DNA of 64,000 nucleotides, from assembly GCA_964417895.1 (NCBI GenBank), contig CAYQJS010000004.1, positions 62,001 through 126,000 of the forward strand, read 5' to 3'. Of the stretch, positions 31,443 through 39,187 are shown one piece after another. Numbering within the stretch: position 1 is the first letter of the stretch; the number at the start of each line of letters is the position of its first letter. A program made the translations under genes and the position numbers. The notes below the pieces were generated by a model, which saw nothing but the letters and a program-made list of their open reading frames with translations, was not told the DNA's origin and did not search any database. This DNA comes from CAYQJS01 sp964417895 (GTDB lineage Bacteria; Chloroflexota; UBA6077; SHYK01).

Positions 31443-33794
31443 CTACTGCGGTGCGCCGCCCTGCGGTGCGCCGCCGGCGTCGTCGCCGCGGGCCGGCTCG
31501 CGTCTGGGGCCGAAATCTCGATTGCCGGGACCCGAGCGGGGACCGCGGAAGGGCGGGCGGTCGCCGCCGTCACGGTAAGGGGGGCGGCGGTTCTCGTCGC
31601 GGAAACGTGGCCCGTCGCCCCGCGGTGGGCCGCCGTCGCCTCGCGGGCCGCCGAAGCCACCCTGCGGACGGCCCGTCCCCGCGCCCAGTGGCCGAGGGGG
31701 GGTCTGCTCACCGTTCGAAGGCGCGAGCAGGGCTCGACGCGACAGGTTGATGCGGCCCTGGCGGTCGATCTCGGTGACCAGCACGCTCACGTCGTCGCCG
31801 ATCTTGACGATGTCCTCGACGCTGTTGACGCGGTAGTCGGCTAGCTCCGAGATGTGGACCAGCCCTTCCTTGCCGGGCAGGATCTCCACGAAGGCGCCGA
31901 AAGCCATGATGCGGGTCACCTTGCCGGCATAGACCGTGCCCACTTCCACGTCGCGTGTGAGCCCGTTGATGATGTCGATCGCCTTCTGGGCGTTCTCGGC
32001 GTCTGTCGAGCCGATCAGCACGGTCCCATCGTCGTCGATGTCGATGGTGCACTTCGTCTCTTCCGTGATGCGACGGATCATCTTGCCGCCGGGGCCGATG
32101 ATGTCTCGAATGCGATCGGGGTTGATGGTCAGTTTGGTGATGCGCGGCGCGTAAGGCGAGAGCTGCGGCCGAGCCCGGTCGATCACCTCGAGCATCTTCC
32201 CCAGGATGAACATGCGGCCCTCGTGGGCCTGGGCTAGGGCCTGGCGCATGATCTGCGCCGTGATGCCCCGCACCTTGATGTCCATCTGGAGGCCGTTGAT
32301 GCCCTGAGCCGTGCCGGCGACCTTGAAGTCCATGTCGCCAAGGAAGTCCTCGACGCCCTGGATGTCGGTCATGATGCGGTAAGTCCCGTCCTCGCCGGTG
32401 ATCAGGCCCATGGCCACGCCGGCAACGGGCGCGCGGATCGGGACGCCGGCATCCATGAGGGCGAGAATGCCTCCGCATACGCTTCCCATGGACGTGGAGC
32501 CGTTGGATGAGAGCACCTCCGCCACGAGGCGGATCGTGTAGGGGAACTCGTCCTCATCGGGGATCACCGGGAGCAGCGATCGCTCGACCAGGTGGCCGTG
32601 GCCGATGTCGCGGCGGGAGGGGCCCACCATGCGTCGAGTCTCGCCGGTGCTGTACGGCGGGAAGTTGTAGTGGTGCATGAACCGCTTGGATTCCTGGACG
32701 CCGATACCGTCGATGATCTGCTCGTCGGCCACGGTCCCCAGCGTCGCGACGCTGAGGACCTGGGTCTGGCCCCGAGTGAAGAGCCCGGAGCCGTGCGTGC
32801 GCGGGAGGACGCCCACCTCGCAGGTGATGGGGCGGATCTCCGTGAGTGATCGGCCGTCGGGCCGAAGGCCGCGCTCGAGGATCGCGCTGCGGACCGTCTC
32901 CTTCTCGAGGCCGTCGAAGATCTTGGCGACCTGCTTCTCTTCGTATCCTCGGCTCTTGAACTCCTCCGCCAGCTGAGCGCGAACGGCGGCGACATCGCTC
33001 TCGCGCTGCGCCTTGTCGGGGTTGAACATCGCGCGCTGGAGTCGGTCACCCATCCACTGGCGGACCTCGGTCTCTAGCTCGTGGTTAGTCTCTGCCGTCG
33101 GATACGACCGCTTGGGCTTGCCGACGCGCTCCACCAGGCGGGTCTGCAGCGCCACAAGCTCCTTGATGGCCTCGTGCCCGAACTCGATTGCCCGAAGCAT
33201 GGTGTCCTCGGTCAGCTCCAGGGCCCCGGCCTCGATCATCATGACGGCGTCGGCCGTCCCCGCAATTGACAGGTCGAGCCGGCTGTGGGCCAGCTCGGAG
33301 AGGGTGGGGTTGATGACGAACTGGTCGCCAATGTACCCAACGCGAACGGCGCCGACGGGCCCGTGGAAGGGGATGTCCGAGATGCTGAGGGCGGCCGAGG
33401 CGCCGACGATCCCCAGGGACGATGGGTCGTTCTGCTGATCGGTGGAGAGCACTGTGATGACGATCTGGGTTTCGTTGCGGTAATCCTTCGGGAAAAGGGG
33501 ACGCAGGGGCCGGTCGGTGAGCCGGGCGCTCAGAATCGCCGTCTCGGAGGGCCTCCCCTCACGCTTGAAGAAGCCGCCCGGGATCTTGCCCGCGGCGTAC
33601 ATCTTCTCCTCGAAGTCCACCGTGAGCGGGAAAAAGTCGATCCCCTCGCGTGGCAACCCCGAACTGACCGCGGTGGCCAGGACGACGGTGTCGCCATATC
33701 GGACGAGGACGGCGCCGTCGGCCAGGCCGGCGAGGCGCCCCGTCTCGAGGGTAAGCGTCCGCCCGGCGAACTCGATGGATACGGTCTCTGGCAT
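31443..33794 (-). CDS. pnp: Polyribonucleotide nucleotidyltransferase (PNPase)
   Basis: A 783-residue phosphorolytic 3'-5' exoribonuclease of RNA turnover. Two RNase PH domains are seen (first with [20 protein letters not shown]; second with [38 protein letters not shown] and [20 protein letters not shown]), then a KH domain ([18 protein letters not shown]) and an S1 domain ([20 protein letters not shown]). After S1 comes an extra tail of about 85 residues rich in Arg, Gly, Pro and Asp. rpsO lies just upstream, the common rpsO-pnp order. Confidence 0.95.
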   Translation of the reverse strand: MPETVSIEFAGRTLTLETGRLAGLADGAVLVRYGDTVVLATAVSSGLPREGIDFFPLTVDFEEKMYAAGKIPGGFFKREGRPSETAILSARLTDRPLRPLFPKDYRNETQIVITVLSTDQQNDPSSLGIVGASAALSISDIPFHGPVGAVRVGYIGDQFVINPTLSELAHSRLDLSIAGTADAVMMIEAGALELTEDTMLRAIEFGHEAIKELVALQTRLVERVGKPKRSYPTAETNHELETEVRQWMGDRLQRAMFNPDKAQRESDVAAVRAQLAEEFKSRGYEEKQVAKIFDGLEKETVRSAILERGLRPDGRSLTEIRPITCEVGVLPRTHGSGLFTRGQTQVLSVATLGTVADEQIIDGIGVQESKRFMHHYNFPPYSTGETRRMVGPSRRDIGHGHLVERSLLPVIPDEDEFPYTIRLVAEVLSSNGSTSMGSVCGGILALMDAGVPIRAPVAGVAMGLITGEDGTYRIMTDIQGVEDFLGDMDFKVAGTAQGINGLQMDIKVRGITAQIMRQALAQAHEGRMFILGKMLEVIDRARPQLSPYAPRITKLTINPDRIRDIIGPGGKMIRRITEETKCTIDIDDDGTVLIGSTDAENAQKAIDIINGLTRDVEVGTVYAGKVTRIMAFGAFVEILPGKEGLVHISELADYRVNSVEDIVKIGDDVSVLVTEIDRQGRINLSRRALLAPSNGEQTPPRPLGAGTGRPQGGFGGPRGDGGPPRGDGPRFRDENRRPPYRDGGDRPPFRGPRSGPGNRDFGPRREPARGDDAGGAPQGGAPQ

Positions 33795-33891
33795 GGATAA
33801 TCCTCCGCCGCAGGGCGACTCCGGGAAGTGACCGGGGCCTGCTTAGAACCCGGTTAGCGAAGCGTAGAGGCAGTGCCCGGCGGTGGGGACG

Positions 33892-34161
33892 CTAGCGCCG
33901 CAACCCGAGGGAGTTAATGAGTTGCTGGTAGCGTTCGAAATCCCGCCGCCTGAGGTAATTGAGATGCCGGCGCCGTTTGCCCACCATCATCAGGAGACCA
34001 CGCCGTGAGGCGTGGTCGTGCGGGTGCTCCTTGAGGTGTCCGTTCAGGTCCAGGATCCGCCTCGTAAGCGCGGCTACCTGGATGTCCGATGAACCGGTGT
34101 CCTTCGGGTTCACACGATATTTTTCGATGATGGCGCCCTTTGTCTCAGGGGCCAGGGGCAT
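33892..34161 (-). CDS. rpsO: Ribosomal protein S15
   Basis: An 89-residue S15 of the 30S subunit, which binds 16S rRNA in the central domain. Signatures: DTGSSDIQVAALTRRILDLN, HLKEHPHDHASRRGLLMMVG and RRRHLNYLRRRDFERYQQLI. Start at 34161 gives the normal length. pnp follows after 97 bases on the same strand. S15 usually represses its own translation by binding its leader RNA; the leader here is short and I cannot point to the site. Confidence 0.95.
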   Translation of the reverse strand: MPLAPETKGAIIEKYRVNPKDTGSSDIQVAALTRRILDLNGHLKEHPHDHASRRGLLMMVGKRRRHLNYLRRRDFERYQQLINSLGLRR

Positions 34162-34237
34162 CCGTTCCCCTCCTACGCGCACTCCGACGCATCGGTGTGC
34201 CGCTCTGCGCTGTTCTTTTCTATCTCCTTCGCGTCGG

Positions 34238-34243
34238 AGTATA
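34238..34243 (-). promoter_or_regulatory. Possible -10 box upstream of rpsO
   Basis: On the minus strand the hexamer TATACT stands about 75 bases before the rpsO start, in an otherwise GC-rich stretch. No good -35 is seen 17 bases further up, so this is weak. Confidence 0.3.
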
Positions 34244-34305
34244 GCATGAGGGCAGCGTCGGTATAGTTAGGCACAGTGTCGCGTAATATCCGTGACCCTT
34301 GAGCG

Positions 34306-34395
34306 TGGGCTGCACCCTCACCCTCCCCTCCGCTTTGCGGAGTCCGAAGCCGCTCCGCGGCTACTCGGACCGTCGAGGGGGAGGGGATAAGACTC
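34306..34395. repeat. Dispersed palindromic repeat with internal hairpin
   Basis: Outer arms CACCCTCACCCTCCCCTC and GAGGGGGAGGGG face each other; inside, TCCGCTTTGCGGA is a small hairpin, and AGTCCGAAGCCGC with GCGGCTACTCGGACC forms a further stem. It lies just before the VOC-family gene. Confidence 0.75.
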
Positions 34396-34409
34396 GCGCG
34401 GGGGAATTT

Positions 34410-34859
34410 ATGGAGATCAAAGAGCTGGGACACGTTGTCCTCTACGTGCACGAGGTGGAGCGGTCGCGCCGCTTCTACCGGGACGTTCTGGGCTGGCGCG
34501 AGATCGGGGGCGCGTTCGGCGGCAGAGCCGCGGCCTTCTCATCCGGCCGCACCCACCACGAGCTGTTGCTCATCGAGGTCGGCCCGGATGCCGCGCCGAT
34601 CCCGGCTGGCCCGCGGGTAGGCATGTACCACTTCGGGTTGAAGGTCGGCGAAAGCGACGATGAGCTGCGCGAGGCTCTGGCCACGTGCCAGGCGAATGGC
34701 GTGAGGATCGTGGGCTCCTCGGACCACACGGTGACGCACAGCCTGTACATCCTGGACCCGGACGGCAACGAGATCGAGCTGTACATCGACGTTCAGCCCG
34801 CGATCTGGAAAGAGCGGCCCGAGGCGGTGATGGCGCCGGTGCTCCCACTGCGGCTGTAG
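34410..34859 (+). CDS. VOC/glyoxalase family protein
   Basis: A 149-residue single vicinal-oxygen-chelate domain. It starts MEIKELGHVVLYVHEVERSR with the first metal His, has THHELLLIEVGPD, then GMYHFGLKVGESDDELREAL (second His) and YILDPDGNEIELYID with the metal Glu. The ATG at 34410 fits the family. Such proteins are extradiol dioxygenases, glyoxalases or resistance factors; the substrate is unknown. It follows a dispersed repeat and precedes the rhodanese gene by about 215 bases. Confidence 0.87.
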   Translation: MEIKELGHVVLYVHEVERSRRFYRDVLGWREIGGAFGGRAAAFSSGRTHHELLLIEVGPDAAPIPAGPRVGMYHFGLKVGESDDELREALATCQANGVRIVGSSDHTVTHSLYILDPDGNEIELYIDVQPAIWKERPEAVMAPVLPLRL

Positions 34860-34884
34860 CAGGGTGCTGAAACAAGGTTTGGGG

Positions 34885-34943
34885 CCGCTCGTGGTGAGCC
34901 TGTCGAACCACCTGGGTCCCTTCGACAAGCTCAGGGTGAGCGG
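34885..34943. repeat. Inverted repeat with 23-base arms
   Basis: CCGCTCGTGGTGAGCCTGTC+GAA (34885-34907) and TTCGACAAGCTCAGGGTGAG+CGG (34921-34943) are near-perfect reverse complements around a 13-base loop. It is the same family as 28275-28353. Confidence 0.88.
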
Positions 34944-35073
34944 TTTCTTCGGCAGCCTGTTAGGCGGTTGTGCGTCACCTGTCCCCCGACTCGCCTGGGT
35001 TTTGGGGACGCCGCTCCGCTCGGGCGGCGGGTACAATGGCTCGCTGGCCGACATCACGTCAGGAGCAGGGCCG

Positions 35074-35460
35074 ATGCTGACTGAGGCTCAACAAAGGAGC
35101 CTGAACGACAAGGGCGTCGACTGGGCGCGCCTGGACTACGTCGAGGCGGCCGACGTGCTCGACGCCCTCGACCGTGGAAACGCGCTCGTCGTGGACACGA
35201 GGAAGCCAGAGAAGTACGAGTTGGGCCATTTCCCGGGCGCGGTGCACCGCCAGTCGGATGACCCGCTGTTACTGGCCCTCCCGCGCGAGTGGGCCATCTA
35301 CACGTACTGCACCTGAGAGGATGAGTCCGCGGCGTCGCGTGCGGCGCTCACCCTTCTCAACGCGGGCTATGCGGATGTGCACGTCATCTGCGGGGGCCTC
35401 GATGCCCTGAACGTGGAAGCCGACCGGCGCGGCGTGCATGCTGAGGCGGCTGCAACGTAG
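35074..35460 (+). CDS. Rhodanese-domain protein, probable selenoprotein (in-frame TGA)
   Basis: Read through one TGA at 35314-35316 (codon 81), this is a complete 128-residue rhodanese domain. Before the TGA: VLDALDRGNALVVDTRKPEKY, LGHFPGAVHRQSDDPL and AIYTYCT. After it: EDESAASRAALTLLNAGY, ADVHVICGGLDALNVEADRR, then TAG. In the related YCxCPxExxSA group the TGA position is the second Cys of the active loop, so Cys replaced by Sec (YCTU) is the natural reading. A hairpin fitting a bacterial SECIS follows (separate entry). Without recoding, the product would stop at 80 residues without the active loop. Start ATG 35074 has AGGAGCAGGG upstream. A nonsense mutation is the alternative. selA, selB and selC are not in the window. 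Confidence 0.72.
35322..35350 (+). promoter_or_regulatory. Candidate bacterial SECIS hairpin
   Basis: The lower stem TGAG/CTCA (35322-35325 with 35347-35350) is followed by an internal loop with an unpaired U at 35326, then CCGCG pairing with UGCGG, GC pairing with GC (one bulged G at 35339) and a GUC apical loop at 35334-35336. The upper stem begins 11 bases after the TGA and the loop G is 18 bases after it. Known bacterial SECIS elements have a loop G within the first two positions at about this distance. Confidence 0.5.
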
Positions 35461-35466
35461 CCAAGG

Positions 35467-35527
35467 GTCATCCTGAGCTGAACGCGAAGGATCTCCCGCG
35501 AGATGCTTCGCTGCCGCTCAGCATGAC
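35467..35527. repeat. Dispersed inverted repeat (GTCATCCTGAG family)
   Basis: GTCATCCTGAGCTGAACGCG with AAGGATCTC on the left and GAGATGCTTCGCTGCCGCTC with AGCATGAC on the right form a long imperfect hairpin between the rhodanese and ferredoxin genes. Related to the element at 18194. Confidence 0.85.
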
Positions 35528-35548
35528 AACAGACAGGAGGTCAGACCA

Positions 35549-35749
35549 ATGGCCATCAAGGCGAGCATCAACTGGGATGAGTGTGAGGGGAACGGCGTGT
35601 GTGCGCGCGTGGCGCCCGAGATCTTCAGCGTGGACGAGCAGGGGAACTCGGACGTGCTGGTCGATGAGGTTCCAGCGAACCTGCGCGCCAAGGCGATGCT
35701 GGCCATGCGGCAGTGCCCAACGCAGGCGATCAGCGTCTGGGAGGAGTAG
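35549..35749 (+). CDS. Single-cluster ferredoxin, [3Fe-4S] type
   Basis: A 66-residue ferredoxin. The cluster loop is WDECEGNGVCARVAPEIF and the last Cys lies in MRQCPTQAISV. Only three of the usual four cluster cysteines are present (the second position is Gly), so a [3Fe-4S] cluster is expected, as in ferredoxins that serve cytochromes P450. No P450 gene is in the window. The core length is normal and an ATG at 35549 fits. It lies between the rhodanese and DUF309 genes on the same strand. Confidence 0.88.
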   Translation: MAIKASINWDECEGNGVCARVAPEIFSVDEQGNSDVLVDEVPANLRAKAMLAMRQCPTQAISVWEE

Positions 35750-35785
35750 CCTGCGCACGCTCTCCAGTCGCGCGCAGGGTGGTCC

Positions 35786-36217
35786 TTGAATCCCGCACCC
35801 GTTGAGCGCTGCGTAGGCTGCGACGAGCCGCCTCCGCCGGGGTTGATCGCGGGGGTACGTCAGTTCAACGACGGGCAGTACTTCGAGTGCCACGAGACCC
35901 TGGAAGCGTTGTGGAAGCGGGAGAGTCGTCCGCTGCGCGAGATGTATCAGGGCGTGCTGCAGATCGGAGTGGCCCTGCACCATCTGGAGCGCGGCAACCA
36001 GCGCGGCGCGCTTCGGCTGTTGGAGCGAGGCTTGAACCATTTGCGCTGGTTCTCACCTGCATGTCAAGGCGTGGATGTCAATCGGCTGATCGCCGAGGCG
36101 GAGTCCCTCGCGCGGTGGGTCGCGGCACAGCCCGAGGCCGTGAGCGCCGAAGAGTTGGCGCGGACTTTGCTCCCCAGGGTGCGAATGATGGGAGCCCGTT
36201 CCGGGGGATCGGGATAG
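35786..36217 (+). CDS. DUF309 domain protein
   Basis: A 143-residue DUF309 protein with the motif GVRQFNDGQYFECHETLEAL, then LREMYQGVLQIGVALHHLER and ALRLLERGLNHLRWF. The family is small, helical and of unknown function. Translation probably starts with TTG at 35786, 36 bases after the ferredoxin stop; the segment before GVRQF also has an odd RCVGCDEPPPPG stretch with two Cys, which might bind metal. It is co-directional with the ferredoxin and the GlcG-like genes. Confidence 0.85.
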   Translation: MNPAPVERCVGCDEPPPPGLIAGVRQFNDGQYFECHETLEALWKRESRPLREMYQGVLQIGVALHHLERGNQRGALRLLERGLNHLRWFSPACQGVDVNRLIAEAESLARWVAAQPEAVSAEELARTLLPRVRMMGARSGGSG

Positions 36218-36264
36218 GAGGGATTCTCGGAACTGCGAACACAAGGAGGTATCAGTGGGTCGCC

Positions 36265-36666
36265 ATGTTGACTCTTGAGCTCGCCGACCGTGTTCTCGCC
36301 GCCTGCCGTGAAAGGGCCACTGCCATGGGCGTGCCCGTGAGCATCGTCGTGGTCGATGAGGGAGGCCACATCGTCGGCGCCGCCCGCATGGATGGCGCGC
36401 GCTTCCTAACCGTCGACATCGCGTTCGGCAAGGCCCACGGCTGCATCGGCTTTCATCGCACCGGCACGGAGGTGGCTGAGTTCGGGCGCGTCGCGCCGGG
36501 GTTCGTCAGCTCGCTCGCGGCCGCCAGCCACGGGCGCTTCTTCGCTGCGCTGGGCTCGATGCGCGTTGGTCGAGATGGACAGGAGATCGGCGCCGTGGGC
36601 GTGAGCGGGGGCTCAGGCGAGCAGGACCACGAGATCGCGCAGGCGGGCGTGGACGCGGTGAGGTAG
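36265..36666 (+). CDS. GlcG/HbpS family protein, first copy
   Basis: A 133-residue protein of the GlcG/HbpS (DUF336) family: LELADRVLAACRERATAMGV, VSIVVVDEGGHIVGAARMDG, IAFGKAHGCIGF and IGAVGVSGGSGEQDHEIA. HbpS binds heme in Streptomyces; GlcG lies in glycolate operons but its role is unknown. Start at 36265 is used, although AGGAGG lies 20 bases upstream and better fits an out-of-frame GTG. It is followed after six bases by a second copy. Confidence 0.86.
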   Translation: MLTLELADRVLAACRERATAMGVPVSIVVVDEGGHIVGAARMDGARFLTVDIAFGKAHGCIGFHRTGTEVAEFGRVAPGFVSSLAAASHGRFFAALGSMRVGRDGQEIGAVGVSGGSGEQDHEIAQAGVDAVR

Positions 36667-36672
36667 GGAGCT

Positions 36673-37101
36673 ATGGAGCTTGACCTGGCGGCGGCGAACC
36701 GGGTGATCGAGGCCTGCATCGTCGAGGGGCGGGCCGTCGGCCGAAATTTCAGCATCGTCGTGGTGGACGCGGCGGGGACATTTATCTCGGCTCAACGGAT
36801 GGACGGCGCGGCGATCCTCACGTCACAGATCGCGTGGGGAAAGGCATACGGCTGCGCCGCGTTCCGGCGCGACGGGCCGCAGCTGGCCCAGATGGCCACG
36901 AACACGGCGTTCGTCAGCTCCCTCATCCAGATGACCGGCGGCCGGTTCGTGGCGGCGCTCGGCGCCTCGCGGCTCATGGACGGCGAGAAAGTGCTCGGCG
37001 CGGTGGGCGTGAGCGGAGCGGCAGCCGAGCAGGACCAGCAGGTCGGAGGCGGGAGCGCGCGCGTTCCAGCCCGGCCCAACGCCGTGAGCCGTGAGCCGTG
37101 A
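36673..37101 (+). CDS. GlcG/HbpS family protein, second copy
   Basis: A 142-residue paralogue of the preceding gene: LAAANRVIEACIVEGRAVGR, FSIVVVDAAGTFISAQRMDG, IAWGKAYGCAAFRRDGPQLA and LGAVGVSGAAAEQDQQVG. The two copies differ at many positions, so the duplication is old, and they may form a hetero-oligomer. The last 20 residues (SARVPARPNAVSREP) run into a heptanucleotide array and are not family-like. Confidence 0.85.
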   Translation: MELDLAAANRVIEACIVEGRAVGRNFSIVVVDAAGTFISAQRMDGAAILTSQIAWGKAYGCAAFRRDGPQLAQMATNTAFVSSLIQMTGGRFVAALGASRLMDGEKVLGAVGVSGAAAEQDQQVGGGSARVPARPNAVSREP

Positions 37102-37250
37102 GGCGTGAGGGAGGAAAGGGATAGCGCGAGAGTAAGCCACAGATCCGATGCCAGCGCCGCCAGCGACGCCGATCCGACCCCTCCGGCCTCACGCCTCACG
37201 GCTCACGCCTCGCTTCAGGCCTCACGGCCCGCGCCTCACGCCTCACTCTG
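37081..37250. repeat. Inverted pair of heptanucleotide arrays (GCCGTGA / CTCACGC)
   Basis: Left arm 37081-37108: GCCGTGA three times, then GGCGTGA. Right arm about 37186-37250: CCTCACG, CCTCACG, GCTCACG, CCTCGCT and further degenerate units of reverse-complement type. The arms flank about 80 bases. The left arm covers the end of the second GlcG gene and the start of the MFS gene; the right arm encodes HASLQASRPAPHASL in the MFS leader. Confidence 0.85.
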
Positions 37251-38433
37251 GACCCGACCATACTTCCTCCTGCTGCTGGCAATCCTCCTCTGCTACGTGA
37301 GCCAGTGGCTGCAGATGGCAATCCTGCCCCTGTACGTGCACGACCTGGGGGCGTCCGTGCTCGTGGCGGGGTTCGTGCTGGCCGCGTTCAGCGTGACGGG
37401 CTTTGGTATGCGGCCGGTCGTTGGGTACTGGATCGACAGCTGGAGCCAGCCTGGTGTGCTCACGGTGGGGACCGCCATCCTTGCCGTAACGGGCACGCTG
37501 TTCGCCATCCCCGCGTTGTGGCTCTTGTTCATCGGCAACACGGCACGCGGGATCGGCTGGGCTGCCATCAACACGGCGGGGTACACGCTCCTCGTGCGAG
37601 TGGCTCCGACGTCGCGGCGGGGCGAGGCCTCCGGGTACTACACGGTCACCACCAACGCCGCGACGGCGCTCGCGCCGGTGCTGGCGCTGTGGCTCATCGC
37701 GCCGCCGGTTGGCAGCTACGTCGTGGTGTTCGTGCTCTCCGGCGTCGCGGCGTTGGGCGCGACGCTCGTTGTTCGCTTGCTGACCGCCGAGGGTGCGGCG
37801 CGGGAGACGCGCGCCGGGCCGAGGGGGAGCGGCCTGCGGCTGGCATCGTTCCTTGACCGGCGGGTCCTGCTGGCGTCGTTCTTGCTGCTCTGCCTGACAC
37901 TGACGAGCCCCGCCACCACAGCGTTCGTGCCCCTCTACGCCCGGGAGCTGGGGATCCAAAACAGCGGGGCCTACTTCGCGGTTAGCGGGGCAGTGAGCAT
38001 CCTGGCCACCATCGCGCTGGGACGGCTATTCAACCGGGGAAGCCGAGGGGTGTGGCTCGTGCTGGGGTTCGGCCTGTCGCTCCTGGGGCTGGTGATCCTG
38101 TGGGCGGCCACGGGTCTGGAGCTCGTTGTGTTGTCGGGCGCTATCTATGCGCTGGGGTTCTCGATCCTGAGCACCATGCTGCTGGCGGTGGCCATCGACC
38201 TGGCCGACCCGCGACGACCCGGGGCGGCGATGGCGACGTTCTCCGCGTCGTATCAACTTGGGATGGGGCTGGGCGCGCCCATTGCCGGCTGGCTCATCGA
38301 GGTTTTCGGCTACGGAGGCATGTACCTCGGCTCGATGGTGGCGGTTGGTGCGGGCCTGCTGCTCACTGTGGCCAACTGGCCGGCGCTGGGGAAGCAGACG
38401 GCCGGCGAGGCGCGACGCACGGCGGGGCAATAG
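37105..38433 (+). CDS. MFS transporter
   Basis: A permease of 442 residues at most, with 12 hydrophobic helices starting at YFLLLLAILLCYVSQWLQMA. Motif-A-like loops are VVGYWIDSWSQPG and the shorter LGRLFNRGSRG. The first 48 residues are mainly repeat-encoded, and the true start may be later; GTG at 37105 is formal only. TMs 7-12 include AYFAVSGAVSILATIALG and LGAPIAGWLIEVFGYGG. Substrate unknown. It ends 75 bases before the tRNA-Cys gene. Confidence 0.86.
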   Translation: MREERDSARVSHRSDASAASDADPTPPASRLTAHASLQASRPAPHASLWTRPYFLLLLAILLCYVSQWLQMAILPLYVHDLGASVLVAGFVLAAFSVTGFGMRPVVGYWIDSWSQPGVLTVGTAILAVTGTLFAIPALWLLFIGNTARGIGWAAINTAGYTLLVRVAPTSRRGEASGYYTVTTNAATALAPVLALWLIAPPVGSYVVVFVLSGVAALGATLVVRLLTAEGAARETRAGPRGSGLRLASFLDRRVLLASFLLLCLTLTSPATTAFVPLYARELGIQNSGAYFAVSGAVSILATIALGRLFNRGSRGVWLVLGFGLSLLGLVILWAATGLELVVLSGAIYALGFSILSTMLLAVAIDLADPRRPGAAMATFSASYQLGMGLGAPIAGWLIEVFGYGGMYLGSMVAVGAGLLLTVANWPALGKQTAGEARRTAGQ

Positions 38434-38468
38434 GGCGCCGCGCGCCCGGGCTACGCCGAGGACGCTGC

Positions 38469-38474
38469 TATAAT
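38469..38474 (+). promoter_or_regulatory. Perfect -10 box (TATAAT) upstream of tRNA-Cys
   Basis: TATAAT followed by TTTTT stands 34 bases before the tRNA 5' end, a fitting distance for a short leader. The -35 region is GC-rich and not recognisable. Confidence 0.5.
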
Positions 38475-38507
38475 TTTTGGGCTGACCGGCGGCGCCGGAA
38501 GCCTCCG

Positions 38508-38583
38508 GGCGACGTAGCCAAGTGGTTAAGGCGGGGGTCTGCAAAACCCCTATGCGGCGGTTCGAATCCGCCCGTCGCCTCCA
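38508..38583 (+). tRNA. tRNA-Cys (anticodon GCA)
   Basis: The acceptor stem GGCGACG pairs with CGTCGCC. The anticodon stem GGGGT/ACCCC encloses CTGCAAA, with GCA at 38541-38543. The T-arm has GGTTCGAATCC. The discriminator base is U, as usual for tRNA-Cys, and CCA is encoded at 38581-38583. An accessory patch follows it, but I see no attachment-site repeat of the tRNA 3' end downstream. Confidence 0.96.
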
Positions 38584-38740
38584 GCATTACTAGGCAAATG
38601 TTCCTAGCCCACTAGCACAGCTTAGCATCTCGGCGGCCTTTCTTCCTGGAGTGCAGCAAATAATGCAGCAATTGCGCCGGCGGCCGGGGCCTCGAGCGGG
38701 GTGGATGACGTACTACCTCAGGCGCCCTGGAGGGAAGGCC

Positions 38741-38935
38741 GTGAGCGTTGATGAACCGCCTCCCACGCCCCGACAGGGCAACGAACGCTGGCTTCCGTGG
38801 CAGGATGAGGTCGTGCTCTTGGGGCGGGGCACTGATCGCGAGAAGGCCGAAAAGCTTGGCCGCTCGGTGGCTGCGGTCCGCGCACGACGCGCCAAACTCT
38901 GGCGGGAACCCGAACTCCGGCGGGAACGAGGTTAG
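38741..38935 (+). CDS. Small SANT/Myb-like DNA-binding protein
   Basis: A protein of 64 residues with ERWLPWQDEVVLLGRGTDRE then KAEKLGRSVAAVRARRAKLW. The pattern of a Trp, acidic residues, a TD-x-E step, LGRS and a recognition helix with two Arg matches SANT-like helix-turn-helix proteins in bacteria and phages. GTG at 38741 is preceded by GGAGGGA; the frame is open further up. It lies in the small accessory patch after tRNA-Cys. Role unknown. Confidence 0.55.
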   Translation: MSVDEPPPTPRQGNERWLPWQDEVVLLGRGTDREKAEKLGRSVAAVRARRAKLWREPELRRERG

Positions 38936-39019
38936 GCGTTCGTCGCGAACTGTACATCCACCTTGTCTGAGATCAAGGGCTGAATCATCGGCGAGGACTA
39001 ACGGCGTCCACTTGACGAA

Positions 39020-39187
39020 ATGGAAGCCATTACCCGCGAGGATAAGGAGGCCGAGGAGCGGTGGCTTGCTGGACTCCCCGAACACCTTCGGCAGATCGCC
39101 ATTGAGGGAATCGAGGAGGGCGAGCGGTCCCGGCAGGAAGCAATCCGCAAGGCGAAGGAGGCTCGCCGTAGTACCCCTGTATCTTGA
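39020..39187 (+). CDS. Small putative antitoxin paired with a DUF5615 protein
   Basis: A 55-residue, highly charged helical protein: MEAITREDKEAEERWLAGLP, then HLRQIAIEGIEEGERSRQEA. It resembles short VapB-like antitoxins without a DNA-binding part. It overlaps the next gene by about 11 bases, as toxin-antitoxin pairs do. The role is inferred from position and composition. Confidence 0.5.
   Translation: MEAITREDKEAEERWLAGLPEHLRQIAIEGIEEGERSRQEAIRKAKEARRSTPVS

Noticed and set aside
35314..35316. Rhodanese called as a plain truncated pseudogene
   Set aside because: The frame after the TGA is intact to the natural stop, the position is that of the active-loop Cys, and a fitting hairpin follows; decay is kept only as the alternative.
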